Assembly: GCA_021234155.1 (NCBI GenBank)
Contig: JAJEKV010000003.1
Location: forward strand, 25,268,874-25,332,873
DNA length: 64,000 bases
Reading direction: 5' to 3'
Source: Isoetes taiwanensis
Lineage: Eukaryota; Streptophyta; Lycopodiopsida; Isoetales; Isoetaceae
Shown here piece by piece: positions 24,240 through 32,957 of the stretch (positions within the stretch are counted from its first letter, which is position 1; every line of letters starts with the position of its first letter). A program made the position numbers and the translations under genes. The notes under the pieces are model-generated. The model made no database searches, was not told the origin of the DNA, and worked only from the letters and a program-made list of their open reading frames with translations.

Positions 24240-24400
24240 TTTCTTGGAGATGACCTTGCCGCCCCATTGCTCCATAAACCGTGGGACTTGCTTTACTAAA
24301 TCTTTCTTAAGTACCCCGTTGCGTCTTCCACGGTAAGTGTTTCCACTTGACCAAATCTTGGAGGAATTCTCGATCTCCTCGTTTTCTTGAAAGCTTTATC
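24240..24400 (-). pseudogene. Chromodomain remnant of integrase
   Basis: Across three frames the minus strand keeps chromodomain pieces: KKTRRSR, then EFL and LVKWKHLP, then DLVKQVPRFMEQWG. In chromoviruses this domain follows the integrase GPY/F module and targets integration to methylated histone H3 (usually K9). Frameshifts and stops interrupt it here, some of them at CTG-like sites. Confidence 0.65.
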
Positions 24401-24641
24401 GAGAATCAATTACGGAACTATTTCCGGTGCTACTCGTCATTTCCAACAACGTTGGAGTGTCCAAGACTTCGTCTGGATTTGGAGTATGCTTCTTCAACAA
24501 ACTCACGTGGAAGACCTTATGAATCTTTAGGTGTGCTTGAGGCAAGTCTAGCTTGTAGGATTGATTACCTACTCTCTTGACTATTACGAAAGGTCCAGCC
24601 CACCTTGGAGCAAGCTTCTTGCAATTCCGATCCCGAGCCAC
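24396..24641 (-). pseudogene. Integrase GPY/F module
   Basis: The open segment contains WAGPFVIVKRVGNQSYKLDL and HKVFHVSLLKKH, the canonical C-terminal GPY/F module of Ty3/Gypsy integrase. It overlaps the preceding integrase frame and is separated from it by a frameshift. Confidence 0.9.
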
Positions 24642-24948
24642 TTTGCTTCACCTTGATCTTGAGCCAAACATCATCTCCAACTTTGAACTCTCTTACCGTT
24701 CGATGCTTGTCGGCGATGCTCTTTTGTCGACTTCTTGCTGCTAGCAGATACCCTCGAACTTCTTCCACAAGCTGCTGCATATCGGCCAACATCTGCTGCG
24801 AAACTTCCACCTTGGACACGGGGTTGTGCCAAGTGTCCGGAGTTAGGCACTGATAGCCGTAATTGATCATAAATGGCGACATTTGGGATGATTCCTGCTT
24901 GGTGCTATTATAGGCAAACTCCACCAAGTGAATAAATTCTTCCCACAT
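24565..24948 (-). pseudogene. Integrase C-terminal core region
   Basis: It encodes WEEFIHLVEFAYNSTKQES followed by SPFMINYGYQCLTPD and a KFKVGDDVWL-like segment, typical of the end of the integrase core and linker. It lies downstream of the DDE fragment and is broken from it by an in-frame stop near 24960. Confidence 0.9.
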
Positions 24949-24960
24949 ACCTTGCTTATT

Positions 24961-25212
24961 CTAGACATAGTTTCGTAGCATGTCTTCCAAAATCCTGTTG
25001 GTCCGCTCCGTTTGGCCATCCGTCTGTGGATGATACGCCGTGCTCATGGATAGCTTCGTCTGGATTGTCGCAAAGAGGTCTTGCCAAAAGGCGCTCATGA
25101 ACTTCGGATCCCTGTCGGAGATAATCTCCCTTGGCATACCATGAAGCCTAAAGATCTCTTTGGTGAAGAGCATTTGTATCCATAGTCTGTATCGTGGTCT
25201 TGCAAGGCACAA
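24961..25212 (-). pseudogene. Integrase catalytic core, second Asp and Glu
   Basis: It contains IISDRDPKF (second catalytic Asp) and [20 protein letters not shown] (catalytic Glu), the D-35-E half of integrase. A frameshift separates it from the first-Asp segment. Confidence 0.92.
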
Positions 25213-25486
25213 AATGTGCCATTTTCGACAACTTGTCGACTACTACCATCAAAGCATCTTTCCCTCTTACGGTCCTTGGGAGTCCTGTGATAAAATCCAT
25301 GCTAATTACCTCCCACTTAGCATTTGGCACCGCTAATGGCTCTAAAGCTCCTGGAATTCGAAGCTGCTCTGCCTTCGTCTGCTGACATAGCTGGCATTCC
25401 TTGATGTAGCGAGCTACCTGCTTCTTCATTCCGGCCAATAATAGGCTAGCAAGACTTTTGAAATATGTTTTCATGAATCCCCGCAT
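25148..25486 (-). pseudogene. Integrase zinc-binding tail and first catalytic Asp
   Basis: It has CQLCQQ (Cys pair of the HHCC zinc module) and WEVISMDFITGLP with the first catalytic Asp. The His pair (GHAGIHENI) lies at the end of the preceding frame, so a frameshift splits the zinc module. Confidence 0.92.
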
Positions 25487-25979
25487 GGCCAGCTATTGGA
25501 ACATTCAAGCGCGTGTCGTGGAGGATCAATTTCCTTACCCCTGATGATTCGGGTACGCACAACTTGTTCTTATGGTACAACAGGTTGCCTTCCTTCTTAT
25601 AATGTTTAAAGGCTTCCCGCTCCTTATCTGTTCTAGCCTCCTTAGAGAGGCTTGCCCATACTTCCCTGAAATCCACATCCGTTGGCAAGGAATCTTCAAT
25701 CTTCTTACCAAAGTCGCTGGAGAGGTTCGAAATTGCATTGCAATGCACTCTAGTTGTCAGGGGATGCCTTGAAAGCGCATCCGCTACCACATTGAGCTTC
25801 CCTGGCTTGTAGACTATATCAAAGTCGTACTCTTCAAGGAACTCCATCCACCTTCTCTGTCTCAGGTTGAGGTGTGGTTGCGTGAATACATATTGGAGGC
25901 TCTGGTGGTCTGTATCCAACTGGAACTTCCTTCCCAAAAGGTAGTGCCTCCAAATTCTTAATGCCCTGACAACCGCCAA
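25446..25979 (-). pseudogene. RNase H C-terminal half and start of integrase
   Basis: It contains AVVRALRIWRHYLLGRKFQL, the DTDHQSLQ motif with an RNase H acidic residue, VYKPGKLNVVADALSRHP, and then the integrase GHAGIHEN His pair. The upstream RNase H half (25980-26160) is scrambled by frameshifts, though AYDSVKMNDAK and PTHDR remain visible. Confidence 0.9.
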
Positions 25980-26366
25980 GCAATTTCGATCATGCGTGGG
26001 GTAGCGTGTTTGGCGTCGTTCATCTTCACGGAATCATACGCTACCGCTGGCGCTCTTCTTGCATAAAACCTTTGCTTTTGTAGCTATCTTACTCGCGTCA
26101 CGCTACAAGCTTGTCTTTCTCGGGTCAGAAGCAAGTTAGGGGTTAGGGGGCGGTTGTTAAAGCTTCCTTCAACAATTCAAACCACTGCTTGGGCTTTCTT
26201 GTGCCAATGCTCTGCCCAATCTTTCACTTTCTCCGCCCTCGTCAAGTCGGTTACCTGGGCCGCTATCTTGGCAAAGTTCTTCACGAACTTCATGTAGTAC
26301 CCTGCTAGGCCGAGAAAACTCCTGACTTCATGCACATTCTTGGCGCCCGGCCCTTTGGTGGCGGCT

Positions 26367-26567
26367 TCAATCTTTCTTGGGGTCGTCGAGATGCCTTACG
26401 TTGAGATCACATGACCTAGATACTCCACCTTTCTCATTTTCTTGAAGTGGCGCCGACAACTTGGCGTACAACTGGTGCCTCTTCAACTTCTCCAGCACTC
26501 TTCTCAAGTGTTGTACATGCTCTTCAAGGGATCTGCTATACACCAAAATGTCATAAAAAAAAAACAA
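26367..26567 (-). pseudogene. RT palm end and thumb remnant
   Basis: Reading resumes with [20 protein letters not shown], the sequence that normally follows the xxDD catalytic box. The box itself is damaged: the preceding frame ends FVIVFFL and this one opens MFFFYDI, next to a run of ten A (plus strand). The second catalytic Asp pair is therefore not intact in this copy or assembly. Confidence 0.85.
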
Positions 26568-27942
26568 TCACAAAGGTGTCTAAAAACTCCCTGAAGATGT
26601 CGTTCATGAGCCTCATGAACGTCGCGGGGGCATTCGATAAGCCGAAAGGCATTACCGTGAACTCATAGTGCCCATACCGCGTTCTGAAGGCGGTCTTATG
26701 GATATCTTCCTCCTTTATCCTGATCTGATGATAACCTGACCTTAAGTCGATTTTGGAGAAGATTCTTGCTCCTTGTAGCTGATCCATCAAGTCATCTGAT
26801 CTGGGGAGCGCATACTTGTTCTTAATGGTGTGCTTGTTCAACTGCCTGTAGTCTATGGACATTCTTAAACTGCCATCCTTCTTCTTTACAAAGAGAATGG
26901 GCGCTCCAAATGGTGAAACACTAGGTCTAATGAAACCTAGGTCAAGCAGCTCCTGCAACTGCTTCTTTAGCTCCGACAACTCCTGCGTTGTCATTCTATA
27001 TGGAGCCTTGCTTGTTGGCTTTGTTCCCGGTTCGAGTGCTATCTCGCACTCGACTCCCCTATAGGGAGGAAGCTGCTTGATCTCATCTGGAAAGAGATCA
27101 TGGAACTCCGTGATCAGCTTAGCTATTTGCTTCGGCAACTTGCTGAGCACTTTGTCTTCTTTGCTTCCTTCCGATTCCGGCTCACTAATCTCAAGCTTGA
27201 AGATGTATGCCACTTGCTCACTCTTGATGCACTTGAACAGCCGTTTAGAAGACATACACTGCATGATGGGAACAACTTCCTTACCTGTTATCTCAATGAT
27301 CTTGCCGTCGGGTGTTGGGAAGGTCACCTTCCGCTTTCCACAATCGATAATGGCCCCTGCTGGTCCAAGGTACTCCATTCCTTTGATCAAGTCATACTTG
27401 CCAATGCCCATTACTTCTGCCCCCATCTGGATATTAATCCCTGGCAAGTCGATGTCGAAGTTGATTCTCTTGCCTGTTGTCTGCCTTACCGCACCACTTG
27501 CTAAGACGACGGGCCTTGGCTTTGACTTCAATGGTTTCAACTTCAACATTTGAACCATTCTGGGGGATGCAAAGTTATGACTACTTCCTGAGTCTATCAA
27601 GACTATGAAGGACTTGGTCTTGGCCTTCCCTACTGTGGAAATTACCTTATACTGGCTTTCTGCTTGCTCTGTATCTATTGTGGCAAAGATATGGCACTCA
27701 CCCCGAATGTAGCCGCGGGCTTCTTCGTCGTCATCGTCAGACAGAGCGTCCCAATCTCCCAACTCCGCTAGTGCTGCACTCATGACGTAGGGGCAGTTTG
27801 CTGTCCTATGGTCTGGCTGGAAGCACCTGAAGCAAAGCTGCTTTTCTATGCACTCCTGTCTCTTTTCCTTGGGCATCACCTGCAAAAAGGATCGCACTGC
27901 TTTGGAGTAGTTTGACCCCTCCTGCTTGTCCTTGAAGGACAC
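26551..27942 (-). CDS. Gag zinc knuckle, aspartic protease and N-terminal reverse transcriptase
   Basis: The 463-codon frame carries a CCHC zinc knuckle (C37, C40, H45, C50), an acidic linker, an aspartic protease with IDSGS (Asp117) and a Ty3/Gypsy RT starting near residue 295. RT motifs include [19 protein letters not shown] (344-362), [11 protein letters not shown] with the first catalytic Asp (D399) and [12 protein letters not shown] (431-442). It ends at the catalytic YxDD box through a homopolymer frameshift. In an intact element this is part of the Gag-Pol polyprotein acting in the virus-like particle. Confidence 0.93.
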   Translation of the reverse strand: MSFKDKQEGSNYSKAVRSFLQVMPKEKRQECIEKQLCFRCFQPDHRTANCPYVMSAALAELGDWDALSDDDDEEARGYIRGECHIFATIDTEQAESQYKVISTVGKAKTKSFIVLIDSGSSHNFASPRMVQMLKLKPLKSKPRPVVLASGAVRQTTGKRINFDIDLPGINIQMGAEVMGIGKYDLIKGMEYLGPAGAIIDCGKRKVTFPTPDGKIIEITGKEVVPIMQCMSSKRLFKCIKSEQVAYIFKLEISEPESEGSKEDKVLSKLPKQIAKLITEFHDLFPDEIKQLPPYRGVECEIALEPGTKPTSKAPYRMTTQELSELKKQLQELLDLGFIRPSVSPFGAPILFVKKKDGSLRMSIDYRQLNKHTIKNKYALPRSDDLMDQLQGARIFSKIDLRSGYHQIRIKEEDIHKTAFRTRYGHYEFTVMPFGLSNAPATFMRLMNDIFREFLDTFVIVFFL

Positions 27943-27999
27943 CTGCTTCTTCTCCTGCTGCTTCCCCTGGTTTCCACTATGCGAGGCTCTAGCTGGACC

Positions 28000-28410
28000 T
28001 GGACTGGCTGCCCTAGGGCTATAGCTTCCTGTTGCCTTGCCTTTATCCTGGAAATACTAACGCTTCACGCCCACTATTTAGGGTCAGACCCCGCAAGCTT
28101 ATAGCCTTGGACTCGCCGATCTTGTCTTAGGGTTTATTGCCCGACAACAAAAGCGGATCTCCTTATTCAACCCCTCAATATAACTTTCAACCGCATGCTT
28201 CTCTCCCAACTTTGGCACATCTGACCTTAGCCTCATGAATTCCTCTGTATATTTACGACTGATTTGTTTCCTGTTGGAGCCTATAGAACTGCCTTTGCAT
28301 CATCTTTGGACTTATGTTCCTTGGAACGTAATGGCGCTTTTGAAGGCTTTAGCAAACTTCACGAACTTACAAGCATCCCTCGCTTAAGCCATGTGCCTTT
28401 GCATAACCCT
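28000..28410 (-). pseudogene. Gag capsid C-terminal part, frameshifted
   Basis: Short segments such as EFMRLRSDVPKLGEKHAVES and IEGLNKEIRFCC appear in different frames between the capsid ORF and the zinc knuckle. This matches the end of the retrotransposon gag domain (helices before the nucleocapsid). Several stops interrupt it. Confidence 0.65.
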
Positions 28411-28950
28411 TATACCAAATCCGTGCGGCTCCTTTCAAGTTGGTCATTTGCCACTCTTCCTTTGTCTTTATCCTTCATGCCATAAGCATTGCCGTACTCA
28501 CTCATTTCATCCAGCCATGCCTCTGCTTCTAATCGACTATTTCTCCCAGAGAACTGATTTCGATTCCGGGCCTTCCATACATTGCCCAGTGCGGAATCTA
28601 CCTTCTTCTGGTAGTCAGAGGTCCTGGTGTCTCTTTGTCGTCCTTCTGGGGTGTTCCTCTGCCTTCCCTCTTCGGTGTTCCTTTGCCTTCCATCTGTTCG
28701 GTCCTGGGCCTGCTCTTCTTCTTCCTGAGGTCGGTCCAGAATCACGAACTTGAGTCGGAGGAATCCGAAATTTGGGGGATCTCCTTCTCTTGCTCCTCTT
28801 CTTGTCCCTTCCTGTTTTCCGAGCCGATGCTTGTGGCAATTGAGCATTGCCCACCGAACCTGCTCCTGCTTGTGCGGACAGCAAGGCCTTTATCTGCTCA
28901 AGGTCCGTCCTCATCTGGGATATCTCCTCTTCTGGGGTCATGGGTTCCAT
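28410..28950 (-). pseudogene. Gag N-terminus and capsid, one frameshift
   Basis: The frame from 28950 opens MEPMTPEEEISQMRTDLEQI, a short coiled coil and a basic stretch. A frameshift near 28780 moves reading to the 28410-28847 frame, which holds a charged RQRNTEEG repeat and the capsid start LEAEAWLDEMSEYGNAYGM. The WLxxM-type helix is typical of Ty3/Gypsy Gag. Gag forms the particle that packages the RNA. Confidence 0.75.
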
Positions 28951-29225
28951 ATCTCAAAGCGGGTTCCTTGCGAGGGGGTGGTGCAGGCGGGTCCGTTCTT
29001 CTATAAGGTCTCGCAGTTGTCGTTCCCCTGCGTATAGGCCTCTAGCTGCATACACAAGTGATTCATGGCTATATGGTTAGTTTCCTTTGTTCTCTTGCAT
29101 TGTTTATGTTTGTTGGTATAATTGTGGGGCAAAAATACATCAACAAAACATTTAAAGTGCAAATGTAATTGTATTTATATATCATATAATATTTTAGTAC
29201 AAAAGTTTAGGGATCAAGAGTCTAA

Positions 29226-29885
29226 CTAATCTTGAAATCGTAGGTAAGGCGGGTTGTCTTCAAGAAACTTCTTAACTTGGGCCGTCCCTACCGAAAGTGA
29301 CCCAAGTTCTCGATGATGCTTGCCGACGAGCCTCCCCTGTAAGGCTCTCACCAAGTCTTCTACCCCGCGGTCGGATGTAAGGGCGCATGATCCGTAATCT
29401 CGCCCGGCGTCGATGGGGTATGGCGAAGTCGAAGAGGTCGAGTGCCATTGCTCTCTTGACCGGGACAAAGATAGTCGACATTTGCCGCTATCGCGAGCAT
29501 GCCCTGCCGGCTTAGAGAGTGCAATCAGCATGAACACCCCTTCCTCCCCTCTGGGACTGAACTTCCGGTGTATTACCGCTACTCTTCCATCCAGCATCAG
29601 CGGCAAGTAGTACCTGAGCGACCTGTCGTTGTGCGTCGCGGATGATTCTCCACTTGTTTGGCCTTCCGCTCTGTGCCGCCCGGCGTACTCGTCGACCTCT
29701 ATCTCCGTCAGCTCCCGGTAGTCTTCAATTGTGCGGTCGACCCTCCTGAGGTCGATTCCTTCTCCTCTTGCCGGGGGTGGTGTCGAAGGCCTGGGCATTA
29801 GGATGCTCGTGGTCTTCCCACGGATTCCCATCTGTTCTTGGAGGGCGAGGAATTCCTCCTCTATTGGCAGCTCCCGCTCGTCCAT
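29226..29885 (-). CDS. ORF3: possible histone H4-like protein, probably frameshifted
   Basis: The 219-codon ORF lies directly 3' of ORF2 in the same frame, separated by TAA ATC. By eye its second half resembles H4 in order: LSKPAGHAR (124-130) against the H4 ITKPAIRRLAR region, and LTSDRGVEDLVRALQGR (169-185) against the H4 TAMDVVYALKRQGR helix. The H4 alpha-2 equivalent is visible only in another frame (from 29481, STIFVPVKRAMALDLF), which implies two compensating frameshifts or assembly errors. The N-terminal 110 residues and the last 30 are unrecognised. The H4 reading is tentative and leans on the neighbouring H3 and H2B-H2A ORFs. Confidence 0.45.
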   Translation of the reverse strand: MDERELPIEEEFLALQEQMGIRGKTTSILMPRPSTPPPARGEGIDLRRVDRTIEDYRELTEIEVDEYAGRHRAEGQTSGESSATHNDRSLRYYLPLMLDGRVAVIHRKFSPRGEEGVFMLIALSKPAGHARDSGKCRLSLSRSREQWHSTSSTSPYPIDAGRDYGSCALTSDRGVEDLVRALQGRLVGKHHRELGSLSVGTAQVKKFLEDNPPYLRFQD

Positions 29886-29891
29886 GATTTA
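29886..29891 (-). promoter_or_regulatory. Single in-frame stop between ORF2 and ORF3
   Basis: ORF2 ends AGG TAA ATC and ORF3 starts ATG, all in one frame. Stop readthrough or reinitiation could link the two proteins. Alternatively AG|GTAAAT resembles a 5' splice site. The sequence alone does not decide between these. Confidence 0.5.
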
Positions 29892-30752
29892 CCTGATGCT
29901 GTTGTAGGCTTGGATATCGGAAGTCGCTTCCCCTGTGTAGGTGTCGGCTTCCCTCACTTGAATTGGAAAGTCCGAGACTCCTCGGACGATGAAGTCGTCC
30001 ATGTCGGTCTGCCGCAGTTGGTGGAGCAGTTCATCCAATCTGAGCTCCCTCTCCCTGCATTCGGGAAGGTTCTGGATGTCGCTTAGGAGTAGATACTCCT
30101 CCCCGTTGATGATGATAGGGGCTAGGCTTGTGATGCCTAGCCCGAGTGGGGGAGCAACTCTGATGCCCTGCCGGCTCCGCTCGAAGTTGATCAGCTCCTG
30201 CTCTACTTGGCGCCGTTCTTCATCTGAGTCGAGCTCCGTGTATTCCTCGTCATCTGACTCCTCTTCTTCTTCCTTTGCTTCTTGCTCTTGCTGATACTGC
30301 AGAAGCATTTGCTCTTCTGCTTGGGCTGCTATGGGGTCCACGTCCATCGGAGGGATAGAGGTTGCCCCCATCGGGTTTTCGGCGCGGTGGGATAAGAAGA
30401 TGGCTAGGGCTGCGGTGTAAGAGAAGTACTTGATCCTGTTGGCTGTCGAGACCATGTAGTCAGGCAGCCTCTGCGCCTTGTTGGTTAAGTACTTGGCGAT
30501 GTTGGGGACATCGCCCAGGGTTGCTTGAAGGGATGGCCGGGGAACGAAATATCCTATGCAAGGAGGGACCTGAACAAGGGAAGGTCCTACCCTAGCTTGG
30601 AACTCTGCTAGGACTTGCCTATATGCTGGGGTTGCGTTTAGCGTAGCTTGGATATCAATTTCTTTCCCAAAGACTTGGAAGATGTCGTTGACATCTGCCT
30701 CAGCAGCATGGGCACTGGCGCTGTACCATCGGCTGAAGTCAGCAGTGGCCAT
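29889..30752 (-). CDS. ORF2: histone H2B-H2A doublet-like protein
   Basis: The open frame has 287 codons. Residues about 10-62 resemble the H2B fold: VNDIF (21-25) matches the H2B FxNDIFE helix, followed by an N..T...R.. pattern like the H2B NKKPTITSRE loop. Residues about 75-127 resemble H2A: LQ, then NIAKYL and AQRL (84-96) match H2A GRIARYL...AQRV. An acidic stretch (about 128-190, with EEEEESDDEE) interrupts the fold, and RVAPPLGLGI (198-207) plus NGEEYLLLSD (216-225) match H2A RIxPRHxQLAV and NDEELxKLLGD. The C-terminal 60 residues are unrecognised. H2A is well supported and H2B moderately. A fused H2B-H2A order is known from histones of Marseilleviridae giant viruses. The function as element chromatin protein is inferred. 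Confidence 0.75.
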   Translation of the reverse strand: MATADFSRWYSASAHAAEADVNDIFQVFGKEIDIQATLNATPAYRQVLAEFQARVGPSLVQVPPCIGYFVPRPSLQATLGDVPNIAKYLTNKAQRLPDYMVSTANRIKYFSYTAALAIFLSHRAENPMGATSIPPMDVDPIAAQAEEQMLLQYQQEQEAKEEEEESDDEEYTELDSDEERRQVEQELINFERSRQGIRVAPPLGLGITSLAPIIINGEEYLLLSDIQNLPECRERELRLDELLHQLRQTDMDDFIVRGVSDFPIQVREADTYTGEATSDIQAYNSIR

Positions 30753-31050
30753 TGATCTAGCAAGGAAGGGAGTGACAGACGGATGCAGAAGCGCCTCAAG
30801 GAGCTGGAAGATCGCCTAAGCAGTGGAGAGCAAATTTGCAGGTGCTAATTGAGAAATGGGGGACTTATTTATAGAGTTGGGGGAAACCCTAATTTTTGGA
30901 TGACCTAGAATTTACTGAGGCTAGGCAATTTTGATCTATTAAGGGATGCAATTGCAAGTTTGAAGACTATTTCTAGGGTTTGAGCATGCTAAGAACACTA
31001 ATGAACCTATTGCAGCAAACTGGAGATCATTTGGTGAAAAATGATACGAG
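30753..31050 (-). other. ORF2 leader
   Basis: About 300 bp of non-coding sequence separate the downstream hairpin pair from the H2B-H2A start. A TATA-like tatttatag lies on the minus strand near 30875, about 120 bp upstream of the ATG, so ORF2 might have its own promoter. Confidence 0.4.
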
Positions 31051-31116
31051 GTCTCACAGTTGCGCCCAGACCGATTTTGAGAATCTCATTTTCTGTCCTG
31101 GCGCGACGTGTGAGAC
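31051..31116. repeat. Hairpin copy A (66 bp imperfect palindrome)
   Basis: The arms GTCTCACAGTTGCGCCCAGA and, on the opposite strand, GTCTCACACGTCGCGCCAGG face each other around a short A/T-rich centre. It belongs to a set of four in Element 2 and lies 3' of the H3 ORF. Confidence 0.9.
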
Positions 31117-31248
31117 ATGGGTCCTAATTGGGCTATACTTACTCAATTTAAGTGATCTAAGGCTGTAATTCCACTAAACTCGTCGAGTTAGGCAGAATTG
31201 ACCCCTTATTTGGTCGATTTGGAGCTGTTTTGGGCATTTTTGGGCATG

Positions 31249-31315
31249 GTCTCACACGTTGCGCCCAGCCCGAAAATGAGAATCTCATTTTCTGTCCTGG
31301 CACGACGTGTGAGAC
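31249..31315. repeat. Hairpin copy B (67 bp imperfect palindrome)
   Basis: Same architecture as copy A, 198 bp away start to start. It lies about 145 bp beyond the 3' end of the H3 ORF and retains the GTCTCACACG / CGTGTGAGAC ends. Confidence 0.9.
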
Positions 31316-31459
31316 ATCGTCTCAATTTTTGCTCAAAAGCTCTAATTTGACTAAAACAAAAGCTAGAATTCTATACTTAACTTGATTAAGCTTGATCAGA
31401 CATGTTATTTACTTCCAAAATTCTTTATATTAACAAAATTTACAGTTATTTACAAAATC

Positions 31460-32776
31460 TCAAGGGCGTTCTCCCTTGATGTGCCTGGCAAGATACATAT
31501 CCTGCCTCATGAGGGTAACCCTCTTCGCGTGCACCGTGCAGGCCGTTGAATCTTCAAAATGTTGCACTATTTTTGCCTCTGCTGCCTCCTGTAGGCACAA
31601 CAACATTTCGTCGATTACCCGCATGTCCGTGTTGTATTCTTGCATGACTTCACGAACCAAGCGTTGGAACGGCGCCCGGGGGATCAAGAGTCCGTAACTC
31701 TTCTGGAAGTGGCGGATCTCCTTGAGGGCTCTGTCCTCCAACTTCTTCTTCTTGCTCCGCTTCTTACCTGGTGCTCGGGGAGGCTTGGGCCTGGGTGGCG
31801 GTGGCTTCAAGGTCTGCTTTGGGGGTACTCCACCTTCAACTGTCCGCACCCGATGCTCCTGAAAGTAGGCATTGTATGCCTCCCACTTCTGCATATAGGA
31901 GTTGTGCTCCCTAAGTCTCTTCTGATAGACCTTGACAGGGTCTATCACATACGCCTCCCGTTGGGGTCGCGGGGCCTTAACCCTGTCCCACGTCGGGAAG
32001 GGTGGGGGCTTCGCCAACTGTCCCGCCTCCTCCTGTTCCTGTGCTTCCTGCTCAGGGGTTTCTTCCTCTACGACCGGGGGTTTTGAAGAGCTTGCTCCCT
32101 CTGCGCCAGGCACGTAGTCTTCATCCGAGTCGTCGGTAGAAGGCGGGGTCTCCTCTCCTGACGGCTCGTTGATGACGGGACCCACTGCTCGCTTCCCGAC
32201 CTTCACCACTTTCCTTTTGCCTGCCTTGATGGCTTTGGCCTTTCTCTTCTTTGGCCCGCTGGCTGTTGTCGGGTCGTCTTCCCGACTCTTCGTCCTCTGC
32301 TCCCGGCGGCGCTCTTTAGCTTCATACTTGCAGATGAAGCATGCAAGATCGGCTTCTTCATCCGGGGTGAGTTCCGGCGGCTCTTCTCTCCCTTGCTCTT
32401 CCTGCAGGTGTATCTCAGCCTGGGGTTGCTCCTGGGTTGTTGATTGGTCTGCCTGCTCCCTCTGCTCCTCCGGTGGGTTGGTGTTCTCCTGGGGTTGCCC
32501 CTCGGGTATTGGCTGCCCCGCCGGCTCCCATTGCTCCCTGGTCCTCTCCTCCTCCACAGCGATCTCCTCTAGGATCTGGTGCATGATGTCCCGCCGGTCG
32601 TCCTCTACGAGCTCTGTACGGTCGCTCTGATCCGATCTTGCATCCTCGCTCGAAGAAGATTCGCCTTCCCGGAGAAGGCGTTCTTGAAGGATTCTCCGAA
32701 AGATGCCGGAACCGCTGGCGCTGGAGGATTCGCTCCCACGAGGCTTCCGAGCAGTTTGCTTTGTACGGGCCATCAT
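31460..32776 (-). CDS. ORF1: retrotransposon-encoded histone H3 with long charged linker
   Basis: The open frame has 438 codons. After two Met codons it reads ARTKQTARK, identical to histone H3 residues 1-9 including K4 and K9. Residues 351-438 align without gaps to the whole H3 fold (from LREIRRYQKS to the GERA end): about 49 of 88 identical by eye, including [21 protein letters not shown] and a terminal GERP. Loop 1 has canonical H3 length, so it is not CenH3-like. Between tail and fold lie about 340 residues rich in Glu, Gln and Pro, with basic runs [15 protein letters not shown] (175-189) and GKKRSKKKK (337-345) that look like nuclear localisation signals. The second ATG has a better context (G at +4) and would yield an Ala1 N-terminus after Met removal, as in H3. 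It sits between two hairpin pairs. Confidence 0.95.
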   Translation of the reverse strand: MMARTKQTARKPRGSESSSASGSGIFRRILQERLLREGESSSSEDARSDQSDRTELVEDDRRDIMHQILEEIAVEEERTREQWEPAGQPIPEGQPQENTNPPEEQREQADQSTTQEQPQAEIHLQEEQGREEPPELTPDEEADLACFICKYEAKERRREQRTKSREDDPTTASGPKKRKAKAIKAGKRKVVKVGKRAVGPVINEPSGEETPPSTDDSDEDYVPGAEGASSSKPPVVEEETPEQEAQEQEEAGQLAKPPPFPTWDRVKAPRPQREAYVIDPVKVYQKRLREHNSYMQKWEAYNAYFQEHRVRTVEGGVPPKQTLKPPPPRPKPPRAPGKKRSKKKKLEDRALKEIRHFQKSYGLLIPRAPFQRLVREVMQEYNTDMRVIDEMLLCLQEAAEAKIVQHFEDSTACTVHAKRVTLMRQDMYLARHIKGERP

Positions 32777-32957
32777 TTTACGGTTCGTCGATCGGAGCTG
32801 AGCGCCAGAAGATCGCCTTGGCGAGTATGAGCAGAGTTCTAAGGAAGAACGCGAAAATGGGAGGGGTCTAGGTCTATTTATAGGGCCTATTTTTAGGTCA
32901 ACTTTTAAACTACCTTTTTGGGTTGCCTAAAGCATCTAAAACACCTAATTAAGCAAG

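Noticed and set aside
29989-30294. Plus-strand Ser-rich ORF opposite ORF2
   Set aside because: It is the antisense shadow of the acidic stretch of the H2B-H2A ORF.
31460-31726. CenH3 (centromeric H3) identity for ORF1
   Set aside because: Loop 1 has the canonical H3 length and the tail start is identical to conventional H3, both unlike typical CenH3.
31640-32630. Plus-strand ORFs opposite the H3 ORF
   Set aside because: They are antisense shadows produced by the Glu/Gln-rich linker codons; the minus-strand frame has a full histone fold.
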